NCBI RefSeq assembly: GCF_014647115.1
Contig: NZ_BMOO01000001.1
Location: 62,001 to 126,000, forward strand
Direction of reading: 5' to 3'
Length of the DNA stretch: 64,000 bases
From: Halarchaeum rubridurum
GTDB lineage: Archaea; Halobacteriota; Halobacteria; Halobacteriales; Halobacteriaceae
Under the pieces are notes generated by a model. The model was not told the DNA's origin. It searched no databases and worked only from the letters and a program-made list of their open reading frames with translations. Of the stretch, positions 1 to 8,661 are shown piece by piece. The position numbers were made by a program, and so were the translations under genes. Each line of letters opens with the position of its first letter. The first letter of the stretch is position 1.

Positions 1-1273
1 TGACGGTGTTCCCCCGATGCGGCCGGTCGAGCGTGACGTGCCCCACCCGGTCCGTGATGTCGAGGGTGAGGTCGCCGAACGAGTCCCCGTCCGTGTCCGA
101 TATCTCGTGGTGGAAGTTCTCGCCCGCACCCGCACGCTCGACGAGTTCCTCAGCCGGCTCGTAGCGCGGCGCGTCCGAGCGCGCCTCCGCGAGCGTCTCG
201 TAGAGCGAGGCGAGCCCCGCCCGGTCGGCGAGCTTCCCCGGGCCCTCCGGGAACCCCGCGCCGAGCATCAGCGCCTCGTCGACCTCCGTGGGGTCGGCCG
301 CGTCCGCGCCGACGAGCTTCGCCGTCTCGTTCGCCATCACGGCGAGCAACCGCTCTTCGACGTCGTCACGGACGGCGTCCGACGGTATCTCCGAGACCGG
401 CTGACCGTCCTCGTCGTACTCGTAGAACCCCGCGCCCGTCTTCTCGCCGAGGTCGCCCGCCTCGACGTGTTCGAGGAGGAGCGGACAGGGCTCGTAGGCC
501 GCGCCGAGCTCCTCGTGGAGGTAACCGAGGACGTCCGAGAGCACGTCGAGGCCGATGTCGTCCGCGAGCCGGAGGACGCCGTTCGGCAGGCCGATGCCGT
601 AGCGCGCCGTCGCGTCCACCTCCTCGGCGCTCGCGACGCCCTCGTGGACGAGCCACGCCGCCTCGTTCAACAGCGGTGCGACGACGCGGTTGACCACGAA
701 GCCGGGTTCGTCGCGCGCCACCCGCATCGGCGTCTTCCCCATCGCCCGCGCGAGCCCCATCACCGTCTCCACCGTCTCGTCGTGCGTGTGCGCGCCCGGC
801 GTCACCTCGACGAGCTGCATCCGAACGGGCGGATTGAAGAAGTGCATCCCGCAGAACGACTCCGGGCGGTCGATGACCTCGGAGAGCTCCGTTATCGAGA
901 GCGCGGACGTGTTCGTCGTCAGAATCGCGTCCTCGCCGAGGTACTGGTCGACCTCGCGGTAGACGTTGCGCTTCACGTCGCGTTTCTCCGGGACGGTCTC
1001 GATGACGACGTCCGCGTCCGTCACCGCCGCCTCCAACTCGACGACTGGCTCGATGCGCTCCAGCGCCGCGTCCGCCTCCGCCGACGTGAGCTCGTCGCGC
1101 TCCGCGAGCCGCGAGAGACTCGTCTCGGCGCGCTCGTAGCCCGCCTGCACGAACTCCTCGCGGATGTCCCGCAACGCGACGTCGAAGCCGGCCAGCGCCG
1201 CGACCTCCGCGATGCCGTGGCCCATCGTCCCGGCACCCAACACCGCGACGCGCTCGACCTCCTCTAAGTCCAT
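1..1273 (-). CDS. 3-hydroxyacyl-CoA dehydrogenase / enoyl-CoA hydratase fusion (3' end outside window)
   Basis: Fatty-acid beta-oxidation enzyme that oxidises 3-hydroxyacyl-CoA with NAD+. The first 424 residues are visible. An N-terminal Rossmann motif GAGTMG lies at residues 13-18, followed by the NAD-binding domain and two C-terminal dehydrogenase domains (MHFFNPPVRM, PGFVVNR, EKTGAGFYEY). The last residues before the edge (GHVTLDRP) are the opening of a crotonase/enoyl-CoA hydratase domain, so the full protein is probably the haloarchaeal two-domain fusion. ATG chosen because the Rossmann strand begins a few residues later. It is divergent from the glycosylase gene. The family call is firm; chain-length preference cannot be told. 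Confidence 0.93.
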   Translation of the reverse strand, partial: MDLEEVERVAVLGAGTMGHGIAEVAALAGFDVALRDIREEFVQAGYERAETSLSRLAERDELTSAEADAALERIEPVVELEAAVTDADVVIETVPEKRDVKRNVYREVDQYLGEDAILTTNTSALSITELSEVIDRPESFCGMHFFNPPVRMQLVEVTPGAHTHDETVETVMGLARAMGKTPMRVARDEPGFVVNRVVAPLLNEAAWLVHEGVASAEEVDATARYGIGLPNGVLRLADDIGLDVLSDVLGYLHEELGAAYEPCPLLLEHVEAGDLGEKTGAGFYEYDEDGQPVSEIPSDAVRDDVEERLLAVMANETAKLVGADAADPTEVDEALMLGAGFPEGPGKLADRAGLASLYETLAEARSDAPRYEPAEELVERAGAGENFHHEISDTDGDSFGDLTLDITDRVGHVTLDRPHRGNTV

Positions 1274-1357
1274 GTCCGACCCACCGCGGCCGCCACCCTG
1301 AACGTTGTGCCTCGCCCCGACCGACACGCATAGCCGGCCGCCGCACGAAACCCGGGT

Positions 1358-1939
1358 ATGGCCGACACAGACGACGACACCGACCCGTACGCCGTCGTCC
1401 GCGCCGACGACGCGCTCCGTCCGCTCTACGAGGAACACGGCGAGCTCGGTCCCGAGCGCGCCGACGACCCCTTCGAGCGCCTCGTCGTCGCGGTCACGAA
1501 CCAATCGGTCTCGCTCGAATCCGCCGCCGCCGTCCGCGAGCGCCTCCGCGAGCGCGTCGACTTCGACCCCGACAGCCTGCGCGCCGCCGACGACGCGACG
1601 CTCCGCGACGTCGGCCTCAGCGACACGAAGGTCCGCGCCCTCCGCGAACTCGCCGAGCGCTACCCCGAGGGCATCGCCCACGCCGACTTCGAGGGGCTGA
1701 CGAACGACGAGGTGCGCGCCGAACTCGGCGACGTCTACGGCGTCGGCGACTGGACCGCGAACATGTTCCTACTCTTCGCCCTCGGCCGCGAGGACGTCTT
1801 CCCCGTCGGCGACCTCGGCGTCCGCAAGGGAATGGCGACCCTCTACGGCCACGAGACGCGCGCCGAGATGCGCGCGTACGCCGAGGCGTGGGCGCCGTAT
1901 CGGAGCTACGCGACGCGCTACGTCTGGAAGGCACAGTAG
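1358..1939 (+). CDS. DNA-3-methyladenine glycosylase, HhH-GPD (AlkA-like) family
   Basis: Base-excision repair enzyme that removes alkylated purines. 193 residues. The helix-hairpin-helix (YGVGDWTANMF, about residues 127-138) is followed by a loop with the likely catalytic aspartate D152 (PVGDLGVRKG), the usual spacing in the HhH-GPD superfamily. No C-terminal iron-sulfur cysteines are present, which argues against an endonuclease III type enzyme. At 193 residues it lacks the N-terminal domain of E. coli AlkA, as short archaeal homologues do. Single gene between a divergent acyl-CoA enzyme and an IS-derived element. Substrate range is inferred from the family. Confidence 0.88.
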   Translation: MADTDDDTDPYAVVRADDALRPLYEEHGELGPERADDPFERLVVAVTNQSVSLESAAAVRERLRERVDFDPDSLRAADDATLRDVGLSDTKVRALRELAERYPEGIAHADFEGLTNDEVRAELGDVYGVGDWTANMFLLFALGREDVFPVGDLGVRKGMATLYGHETRAEMRAYAEAWAPYRSYATRYVWKAQ

Positions 1940-2008
1940 CGAGGCGTCGCGGGGCGGGACGTCGCGGCCACCCGGAGACGGCTGAGAAAGGACGGCGCGC
2001 TACCTGAA

Positions 2009-2251
2009 TCAAGGAGAGAGTCCCGCCGTTCACGGCGTTAACGAGACGCTTCGCGTCTCGTCAACGGCAGACGACGGTATCACGGCCGATGGCACGGCCT
2101 GTGCGCCTCAAGTGGAACGACCACGACTGGTCAGAGTCACCACGCTCTTGTTCCAACGAGGAGCGCACGAACCCGCAAGTTGCCTCCGTGGGCCGGTAGT
2201 CGATACCCCCAGCGTGAGGAAACCCCGGCGTTCACGCCGGGGAGGATGTCA
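2009..2251 (+). mobile_element. Solo IS200/IS605-derived element (MITE-like), no transposase
   Basis: A gene-free stretch of about 240 nt. The left part has a small stem at 2025-2036 (GCCG-TTCA-CGGC) and a perfect 9-bp stem at 2041-2061 (ACGAGACGC-TTC-GCGTCTCGT). The right part ends in a perfect 8-bp stem at 2223-2242 (CCCCGGCG-TTCA-CGCCGGGG) followed by GAGGATGTCA. The left hairpin and its flanks (AACGAGAC...TCAACG) match, base for base outside the loop side, the hairpin before the TnpB gene near 63.14 kb, read on the minus strand. No open reading frame fits inside. The exact outer edges are uncertain. The right edge touches the stop codon of the convergent rimK-like gene. Confidence 0.6.
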
Positions 2252-3601
2252 TTCCAGCGACTCCTCCTCTTCCTCGTCCTGGTCGGCGGTCGCGTCGTCC
2301 TCGAAGCGCCGCGTGACGTCCACCTGGTAGTGCTTGAGGATGTCCCGACCGAGGAGAAGCGGGTAGTCCATGTGCGAGCGGTCCTCCAAGGAGGCCGCGA
2401 CGGTGTGGCGGTCGCCGCCGACGCCGACGACGATGTCGACGACGGGACGGGACTTCCCGGACTTCACGCTCCCGGACTTCACCTTCGTCATCGACTTGAT
2501 CGGGCCCGCGCCGATCTTCGCCGCGAGCTTCGTGTCGATGGACGTCCGCGACGCGCCCGTGTCGGACTTCGAGACGGTGCGCTCGGTCCCGCTCGTCCCC
2601 GAGACGAGCACCTCCTCCGTGTAGCCGACGACGCGGCCCGGCTCCGAGGTCTCGATGGCCGTCCGGGGCATCCCGGTCGGCGTCGACGTGTCGAAGTTCG
2701 AACGAAGAGCCGCGACGTCCTCGTCGTCCACCGCGCCGCCGGCCTCCTCGATGGCGAGGCGCGCGATGTCCGGGGCGGGGCTGACGCCCGTCGCCTCGAA
2801 GAGCCCCTTGAAGCCCGCGGTGGGGTTGACTTCGAGGACGAACCAGCCGTCGTCGCCCTCGACGACGTCGACGCCCGCGTAGTCGAGGCCGACGACCGCC
2901 GCGGATTCGGCGGCGATGTCGCGGACCTCGTCGGGGAGGTCGTCGATGCCCTCGACGGCCCCGCCGAGCGCGACGTTCGTCCGCCAGTCGTTCTCGGGGG
3001 CGTAGCGCCGCATCGCGGCGACGACCTCGCCGTTCACGACGTAGATACGCAGGTCCGCGTGCGCCTCGGCGTCGCGCTCGATGAGGTCCTGGAGGAACGC
3101 GTAGCGCTCGCCGACGACGGGGTTGACCTCCTCGTCGCGGCCGACCTTCCACGTGCCGCCGCCGTGCGTCCCGATGGCGGTCTTGTAGACGGCCTCCTCG
3201 CCGAAGCGCCCGCGCGCGTCGTTCATCCGGTCGGCCCCGAGCGCGAGGTAGGCGTCCGGGACGGGGACGCCCGCGTTCGAGAGCGCCGCGGCCGTTGAGA
3301 ACTTGTGGAACGCCGTCAGGACGTGTTCGGGTTCGTTCAGCGTCGGGCGGAGGCGCGCGAGCGTCCCCGCGATGCCGAGGAGCTCCGCGGGGTGTTCGGT
3401 GTTCGAGAGGAGGAGGCGGTTCGCCACGACGTCGACGTCGGGTTCGAGGGTCGCCTCGCCGTCCTCGATGGAGACGCCGAGGTTCTCCTCGCGGAGCCAG
3501 ACGCCGCGGTGGCCGAGGGCCTCGACGGCGTTGAGGATCGCCTTCGTCTCCTTGCTCGTGTGGAGGCTGAGCACCCCGACGGTCACGGGCTCGTCGGTCA
3601 T
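2249..3601 (-). CDS. rimK: RimK-type ATP-grasp ligase fused to a retropepsin-like (RimK-protease) domain
   Basis: 450 residues. An ATP-grasp ligase of the RimK/LysX type occupies about residues 1-300: candidate ATP lysine K140, glycine-rich THGGGTW 145-151, and EVNPT 257-261 for metal binding. The C-terminal part (about 320-450) carries an aspartic-protease-like signature DTGA 347-350 and a later LLLGRD 415-420, as in the RimK-associated protease family. RimK enzymes add amino acids such as glutamate to a carboxyl end; substrate unknown here. ATG at 3601 precedes the first core strand; an upstream in-frame extension is low-complexity and ignored. A box GTTTTG about 24 nt before the start fits a leaderless promoter. 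Divergent from a desuccinylase-like gene, a pairing that suggests a common pathway. Confidence 0.88.
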   Translation of the reverse strand: MTDEPVTVGVLSLHTSKETKAILNAVEALGHRGVWLREENLGVSIEDGEATLEPDVDVVANRLLLSNTEHPAELLGIAGTLARLRPTLNEPEHVLTAFHKFSTAAALSNAGVPVPDAYLALGADRMNDARGRFGEEAVYKTAIGTHGGGTWKVGRDEEVNPVVGERYAFLQDLIERDAEAHADLRIYVVNGEVVAAMRRYAPENDWRTNVALGGAVEGIDDLPDEVRDIAAESAAVVGLDYAGVDVVEGDDGWFVLEVNPTAGFKGLFEATGVSPAPDIARLAIEEAGGAVDDEDVAALRSNFDTSTPTGMPRTAIETSEPGRVVGYTEEVLVSGTSGTERTVSKSDTGASRTSIDTKLAAKIGAGPIKSMTKVKSGSVKSGKSRPVVDIVVGVGGDRHTVAASLEDRSHMDYPLLLGRDILKHYQVDVTRRFEDDATADQDEEEEESLE

Positions 3602-3790
3602 TACCCCGTAGTTCGCCACGCGCCCGGCAAAACGATGCCGGTGCGGTCGGCAGTGCGTCAGGCGGAGGCACGCGTGAGCGAGAAGACACGCGAGCGTGCA
3701 CGGGCGGGCGTGCCGCGAGACGGGCGTCGACGGCGGACGCGAAATACGGCGACGCGACGGGCGCCGTCGTCTGCCGACGCAGCCACCCAC

Positions 3791-3796
3791 TTTATG
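3791..3796 (+). promoter_or_regulatory. TATA-like box (TTTATG) for the desuccinylase-like gene
   Basis: TTTATG ends 23-24 nt before the ATG, the spacing expected of a leaderless haloarchaeal transcript. No Shine-Dalgarno motif precedes the start. Confidence 0.5.
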
Positions 3797-3819
3797 CCCG
3801 CGCCGACCCGAGGGCGAGT

Positions 3820-4857
3820 ATGCCAGACGGCGACGGCGCGTTCACGTACGCGGACGGGCGGGTCGAACCCGGGGAGACGAAGAACCTCCGGTACGCCATC
3901 AGCGAGACGTACCTCGGCGACCCCGTCCGGCTCCCCGTGACGATCCGCAACGGGGCGGAGCCGGGTCCCACCGTCTTCCTCTCCGCCGCCATCCACGGCG
4001 ACGAGCTCAACGGCATCGAGGTCGTCCGGACCGTCGCGCAGGACTGGCCGGACGCGAACCTCCACGGGACGCTCGTCTGCCTTCCGGTACTCAACGTCCC
4101 GGGCTTCATCGCCCAACAGCGCTACCTCCCCGTCTACGACCGCGACCTCAACCGCTCGTTCCCGGGGAGCGAGACGGGGACGAGCGCCGACCGGATGGCC
4201 GCCCGCCTCTACGAGGAGTTCGTCGAACCCTGCGACTACGGCCTCGACTTCCACACGTCGACGCGCGGGCGCACCAACATGCTCCACGTTCGGGCGGACA
4301 TGGACGACCCCGAGGTCGCCCGCCTCGCGCGCGCCTTCGGCTCGAACGTCATCATCGACGGCGCGGGCCCCACGGGGTCGCTCCGCGGCGCGGCCTGCGA
4401 CGGCGGGACGCCGACGATAACGGTCGAGATGGGCCAAGCGCACCGCTTCGAGCGGGAGTTCATCGACCGCGCGCTCGACGGCGTCGCGTCCGTCCTCGCC
4501 GAGTACGACTGCCACCCCGCCGAGCCGGTCCGCTGGCCCGGCTGGCGCACCGTCGTCTCGCGCGACCAGAAGACGTGGCTGCGCGCGGACGCCGGCGGCA
4601 TCGTCGAGATGCTCCACGACCGGGGCGAGCTCGTCCGCGAGGGCGACGTCGTCTGCACCATCACGAACCCGTTCAAGACGGAGACGGTGCGCGTCACCGC
4701 GCCCTTCGACGGCCTGCTCGTCGGCGTCCTGGAGAACCCCGTCGTCTACCCGGGCAATCCGCTCTGCCACCTCGTCGAACTCGACGAGCCGACGATCCGG
4801 GCCTACGAGCGCGCACGGAACGGCACGCTCCCGGAACGGCCCCGAGACGACGTCTGA
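3820..4857 (+). CDS. Succinylglutamate desuccinylase/aspartoacylase-family zinc hydrolase
   Basis: M14-like zinc carboxypeptidase-fold hydrolase, 345 residues. Zinc ligands are seen in AAIHGDELNG (H and E, about residues 57-60) and GLDFHTS (H about 148). The arginine-rich substrate segment DRDLNRSFPG and a late glutamate (TVEMGQ, about 207) complete the usual active-site set. The C-terminal 90 residues form the beta-rich domain typical of this family. It probably cleaves an N-acyl amino acid or peptide-like substrate. Divergent neighbour of the RimK-like ligase, so a linked synthesis/hydrolysis pair is possible. It is not necessarily AstE, because the other arginine succinyltransferase pathway genes are absent nearby. 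Confidence 0.85.
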   Translation: MPDGDGAFTYADGRVEPGETKNLRYAISETYLGDPVRLPVTIRNGAEPGPTVFLSAAIHGDELNGIEVVRTVAQDWPDANLHGTLVCLPVLNVPGFIAQQRYLPVYDRDLNRSFPGSETGTSADRMAARLYEEFVEPCDYGLDFHTSTRGRTNMLHVRADMDDPEVARLARAFGSNVIIDGAGPTGSLRGAACDGGTPTITVEMGQAHRFEREFIDRALDGVASVLAEYDCHPAEPVRWPGWRTVVSRDQKTWLRADAGGIVEMLHDRGELVREGDVVCTITNPFKTETVRVTAPFDGLLVGVLENPVVYPGNPLCHLVELDEPTIRAYERARNGTLPERPRDDV

Positions 4858-4944
4858 AGGCAGTATCGGCGCGCGTTCGACACACCGTACCATCGTACCG
4901 GGTTAGAAACTTCTATGTGCGCCCGGTAAGGAGTTCTCGATGGT

Positions 4945-5340
4945 ATGAGTCAGTCGCACAATCGGGGCCTCGTCGAGGACTTCGGCCGCTGGCGGGAGTT
5001 CTCGGCCGGCATGTGGGCCTGGGTGTTCCACAAGTTCACCGGGTGGGTTCTCATCGGGTACCTCTTCACCCACATCGCCGTTCTCAGCTCCGCGCTGAGC
5101 GGCGACGCGGCCTACACGAACACGCTCCAAGGCCTCGAACAGCTAGCCGTCGTCCGGGTGCTGGAGGTCGGCCTCCTCGCGGTCGCCGTCTTCCACATCT
5201 TCAACGGGATCCGCCTCCTCTTCATCGACCTCGGGGTGGGGTTGGACCTCGACACGCAAGAAAAGAGCTTCTACGCGTCGCTGATCCTCACCGGGATCAT
5301 CGTCGTGGCGAGCGTCCCCGTCTTCCTGGAGGGTCTCTAG
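4945..5340 (+). CDS. sdhC: Succinate dehydrogenase cytochrome b subunit
   Basis: Membrane anchor subunit of succinate dehydrogenase (complex II). 131 residues with about three transmembrane helices: residues 30-50, 66-88 and 112-131. Histidines H29, H43 and H84 sit at helix ends or within helices and are candidates for haem and quinone contacts; H84 is followed by NGIR, as in SdhC relatives. First gene of a tight operon sdhC-sdhD-sdhB-sdhA: only 2 nt separate it from the next gene. The start has GTATGAG context without a clear ribosome site. Confidence 0.93.
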   Translation: MSQSHNRGLVEDFGRWREFSAGMWAWVFHKFTGWVLIGYLFTHIAVLSSALSGDAAYTNTLQGLEQLAVVRVLEVGLLAVAVFHIFNGIRLLFIDLGVGLDLDTQEKSFYASLILTGIIVVASVPVFLEGL

Positions 5341-5342
5341 CG

Positions 5343-5711
5343 ATGGCGGAACGCTACTCCTCGTTCAGCGGCGGGAGCACGCGCTGGTTCCTCCAGCGGA
5401 TCAGCGCCGCGTTCCTCGTCGTCACGCTCGCTTTCCACTTCCTCCTCCTCCACTTCTACCACCACGCCCCGGAGATCACCTTCGGCGGCAGCGCCGCGCG
5501 CTACAGCGTCCCCGCCTACTTCATCACGATGGTGCTGTTCCTCGCGGCCGCGACGTTCCACGGCACCAACGGCGTCTACAACGCGCTCGTCAATCAGGGC
5601 ATCACCGGCACGCCCAAGCGCGTCGCCAAGTGGGTGCTCGTCGTCGCGGGCGTCCTCGTCTTCGTGCAGGGGATTCGCGTCGCTCTCGCCCTCATGGGGG
5701 CCAGTGCATAA
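5343..5711 (+). CDS. sdhD: Succinate dehydrogenase hydrophobic membrane anchor subunit
   Basis: Second membrane anchor of complex II, 122 residues with three predicted helices. Features include RWFLQRISAAFLV near the N-terminus, a His-rich loop HFLLLHFYHHAPE at the end of helix 1, and FHGTNGVYN in the middle, which resembles the histidine-asparagine haem/quinone motif of SdhD proteins. Starts 2 nt after sdhC and ends 2 nt before sdhB, so the four genes are one transcript. Confidence 0.92.
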   Translation: MAERYSSFSGGSTRWFLQRISAAFLVVTLAFHFLLLHFYHHAPEITFGGSAARYSVPAYFITMVLFLAAATFHGTNGVYNALVNQGITGTPKRVAKWVLVVAGVLVFVQGIRVALALMGASA

Positions 5712-5713
5712 CA

Positions 5714-6553
5714 ATGAGTACTCAGACACCCGACACCGACGAGACGGACCCGCAGGCAGAACGGATGGCTCGCAAGGAAGAACGCGCCGCCGAGCGTGAG
5801 GAGGCGTCCTCGACACCGGACGTCGGTGAGGACGCGATCACCCTCAAGGTCTTCCGATACGACCCCGAGGTCGCGGAGAAACAGGAACCGCGCTTCGACA
5901 CGTTCCACGTCCCGCGCGAACCCGGTATCACCGTCCTCGACGCGCTCATCTACGCCCGCGACACGTACGACTCCAGTCTCACCTTCCGGCACTCCTGCCG
6001 GCAGGCCGTCTGCGGGAGCGACGCGCTGTTCATCAACGGCTCGCAGCGCCTCGGCTGTCAGACGCAGGTCGCGGACCTCTCGAACTCCGACACCGTCCGC
6101 GTCGAACCGCTCCCCCACCGCGAGGTCGTAAAGGACCTCGTCGTGGACATGGACCACTTCTACGACCAGATGGACGCCGTCGAACCCTACTTCAGCCCCA
6201 CCGAGGAGCCCGACGGCGAGCAGCTCCAGAGTCGTGAGAACCGCGAGAAGATCAAGATGAGCACGCGCTGTATCTGGTGTGGCGCGTGCATGTCCTCCTG
6301 TAACGTCGCCGCCGGGGACAACCAGTACCTCGGCCCCGCAGCGATAAACAAGGCCTACCGCTTCTACTTCGACGAGCGCGAGGACGACGAGCGCCAGGAG
6401 GAGCGCCTGAAGATAATCGAGCAGGAGCACGGCGTCTGGCGCTGTCAGACCCAGTTCTCCTGCACGACGGTCTGTCCGAAGGACATCCCGCTCACCGAGC
6501 ACATTCAGGAACTCAAACGCGAAGCCGTGAAGTCGAACCTCAAATTCTGGTAA
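5714..6553 (+). CDS. sdhB: Succinate dehydrogenase iron-sulfur subunit
   Basis: 279 residues. An acidic charged N-terminal extension of about 40 residues precedes a 2Fe-2S ferredoxin domain with the SCRQAVCGSD...C arrangement, in which aspartate replaces the usual third cysteine, as in E. coli SdhB. The C-terminal domain has CIWCGACMSSC and CQTQFSCTTVCPKD clusters for the 4Fe-4S and 3Fe-4S centres. It carries electrons from the flavoprotein to the membrane anchor. ATG at 5714 lies 2 nt after the sdhD stop; sdhA starts 3 nt after its own stop. Confidence 0.95.
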   Translation: MSTQTPDTDETDPQAERMARKEERAAEREEASSTPDVGEDAITLKVFRYDPEVAEKQEPRFDTFHVPREPGITVLDALIYARDTYDSSLTFRHSCRQAVCGSDALFINGSQRLGCQTQVADLSNSDTVRVEPLPHREVVKDLVVDMDHFYDQMDAVEPYFSPTEEPDGEQLQSRENREKIKMSTRCIWCGACMSSCNVAAGDNQYLGPAAINKAYRFYFDEREDDERQEERLKIIEQEHGVWRCQTQFSCTTVCPKDIPLTEHIQELKREAVKSNLKFW

Positions 6554-6556
6554 GAT

Positions 6557-8383
6557 ATGTACGAACACGACGTCATCGTCGTCGGTGGCGGCGGCGCGGG
6601 TCTCCGCGCGGCCATCGGCGCACACGAAGCCGGCGCGGACGTGGCAATCGTCACGAAACTCCACCCGGTCCGCTCGCACACGGGCGCGGCCGAGGGCGGC
6701 ATCAACGCGGCGCTCCGCGAGGGCGACGACTGGGAGCTGCACGCCTACGACACCGTCAAGGGCGGCGACTACATCACGGACGCCCCCGCGGCGGAGACGC
6801 TCGCGCAGGACGCCCCGGACAACGTCGTCCAGCTGGAGAACTGGGGGATGCCCTTCTCTCGCGAGGAGGACGGTCGGATGAGCCAGCGCCCCTTCGGCGG
6901 GCTCTCCTTCCCACGCACCACCTACGCGGGCGCGGAGACGGGTCACCACCTCCTCCACACGCTCTACGAGCAGGTCGTCAAGCGCGGAATCACGGTCTAC
7001 GACGAGTGGTACGTCACCCGCGTCGCCGTCACCGACGAGGACGACCCGAACGACCGCGAGTGTTACGGCTGCGTCGCCTGGGACATCCAGACCGGCGAAA
7101 TCGCGGGCTTCCGCGGGCGCGAGGGCACCATCCTCGCCACCGGCGGCGACGGGCAGGTCTTCGACCACACGACGAACGCCGTCGCCAACACCGCCGACGG
7201 CGTCGCCATGGCCTATCGTGCCGGCGTCCCCATCGAGGACATGGAGTTCGTCCAGTTCCACCCCACCACGCTCCCCTCCACGGGCGTCCTCATCTCCGAG
7301 GGGACCCGCGGTGAGGGCGGCATCCTCTACAACTCCGAGGGCGAACGCCTCATGTTCGAGTACGGCTACGCGACCAACGACGGCGAACTCGCCTCCCGCG
7401 ACGTCGTCTCCCGCGGCGAACTCACCGAGATAAACGCGGGCCGCGGCGTCGACGACGAGTACGTCCACCTCGACATGCGCCACCTCGGCGAGGAGCGCAT
7501 CATGGACCGCCTCGAAAACATCCTCCACCTCGCCGAGGACTTCGAGGGCGTCGACGGCCTCGAAAATCCGATGCCGGTCAAGCCCGGCCACCACTACGAG
7601 ATGGGCGGCGTCGAGACGAACGAGCACGGCGAGACCTGCATCGACGGCCTCTACGCCGTCGGCGAGGTCGCCTGCGTCTCCGTCCACGGCTCCAACCGCC
7701 TCGGGGGGAACGCCCTCCCCGAACTCCTCGTCTTCGGCGCGCGCGCGGGCAAGCACGCCGCCGGCGAGGACCTCGGCGAACCCGAGATTCCCGTCGGCAA
7801 GACCGACGACGCCGAGGGCATCGAGGAGAGCGACGTCGACTTCCCCGTCGAACCCGGCGCGCTCGCCGCCTCCTCCGCCGTCGTCTCCGGCGACACCCCC
7901 GAGGAGGTCGTCGAGACCGCCCGCGAGGCCGAAACCGAGCGCATCGAGGGGCTCCTCGAAAAGGAGGAGGGCGTCAACCACGCGGAGGTCCGCTCGAAGA
8001 TTCAGAAGAGCATGACCGCCAACGTCAACGTCTTCCGGGAGGAGAGCGCCATCGAGGACTCCCTCGAAACCATCCGCGAGGCCCGCGAGGAGTATCAGGA
8101 CGTCTACGTCGCCGACAAGTCCCGGACGTTCAACACCGACCTCCAGCACACCATCGAAACGCGGAACGTCATCGACGCCGCCGAGACCATCGCCATGGGC
8201 GCGCTCGCCCGCGAGGAGTTCCGCGGCGCGCACTGGCGCAAGGAGTACCAGGAGCGCCGCGACGACGAGTGGCTCAAGCACACGATGATCTCGTGGAACG
8301 ACGGCACCCCCGAACTCTGGTACCGCCCCGCGCTCCTCGAAGGCGAGAACCAGACCTACGAGCCGAAAGAGCGCCACTACTAA
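6557..8383 (+). CDS. sdhA: Succinate dehydrogenase flavoprotein subunit
   Basis: Catalytic subunit that oxidises succinate to fumarate in the TCA cycle, 608 residues. FAD-binding GGGGAGLRA at residues 10-18; the histidine of RSHTGAAEGG (H41) matches the residue that binds FAD covalently in this family. Further family motifs are FHPTTLPSTG, GTRGEGG, the capping-domain end HYEMGGV and the second FAD loop SNRLGGNALPE. Length is normal. Last gene of sdhCDBA; a strong hairpin follows at once. The acid-rich middle section (about residues 410-440) is typical of a halophile. Confidence 0.96.
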   Translation: MYEHDVIVVGGGGAGLRAAIGAHEAGADVAIVTKLHPVRSHTGAAEGGINAALREGDDWELHAYDTVKGGDYITDAPAAETLAQDAPDNVVQLENWGMPFSREEDGRMSQRPFGGLSFPRTTYAGAETGHHLLHTLYEQVVKRGITVYDEWYVTRVAVTDEDDPNDRECYGCVAWDIQTGEIAGFRGREGTILATGGDGQVFDHTTNAVANTADGVAMAYRAGVPIEDMEFVQFHPTTLPSTGVLISEGTRGEGGILYNSEGERLMFEYGYATNDGELASRDVVSRGELTEINAGRGVDDEYVHLDMRHLGEERIMDRLENILHLAEDFEGVDGLENPMPVKPGHHYEMGGVETNEHGETCIDGLYAVGEVACVSVHGSNRLGGNALPELLVFGARAGKHAAGEDLGEPEIPVGKTDDAEGIEESDVDFPVEPGALAASSAVVSGDTPEEVVETAREAETERIEGLLEKEEGVNHAEVRSKIQKSMTANVNVFREESAIEDSLETIREAREEYQDVYVADKSRTFNTDLQHTIETRNVIDAAETIAMGALAREEFRGAHWRKEYQERRDDEWLKHTMISWNDGTPELWYRPALLEGENQTYEPKERHY

Positions 8384-8388
8384 CGGAC

Positions 8389-8426
8389 CTTTTGCCGCGA
8401 GCGCCCCGGGGGCGCTCTGGCAAAAG
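8389..8426 (+). terminator. Strong hairpin after sdhA
   Basis: CTTTTGCC pairs with GGCAAAAG, and inside it GAGCGCC pairs with GGCGCTC, giving a long stem starting 5 nt past the sdhA stop. A second perfect stem (six C, TAC, six G) follows at 8447-8461. Likely marks the transcript end or protects the mRNA 3' end. The rest of the 275-nt spacer to the next gene shows no gene. Confidence 0.5.
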
Positions 8427-8573
8427 CTCCACCAAAACCGTCCTCACCCCCCTACGGGGGGTTCGTCGGTCCACGCTCGCTTCGCTCGCGTGCTGAACCG
8501 CGACCCTCCCGGGTTCTATCGAACCGCTCGGGTCGCGGACGTTCGCAGCTGCGTCGTCTCTCCGCACAGCCCT

Positions 8574-8661
8574 CGCCCAGTACCGCCTACCGCTGTCCGC
8601 TCAGCGTCGCCTTTTCACACCCGCCCAGCGTCGCCTCCCACCGTCCGCCCGGTACCGCCTA
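8574..8661 (-). repeat. Imperfect duplication of the luciferase-like gene stop-codon region
   Basis: The 16-nt segment at 8646-8661, which contains the stop codon of the luciferase-like gene, recurs at 8574-8589 with one mismatch. A second pair, CAGCGTCGCC, occurs at about 8602-8611 and 8627-8636 in the same order. Together they suggest a roughly 70-nt unit copied once into the spacer. Confidence 0.55.

Noticed and set aside
690-962. Plus-strand frame within the acyl-CoA dehydrogenase gene
   Set aside because: The minus-strand gene has firm family motifs; the plus frame is a shadow with Arg/Ser-rich low complexity.
2009-2251. A small protein gene within the solo element
   Set aside because: The longest frames are Arg/Ser-rich, have no promoter and run into rimK on the other strand.
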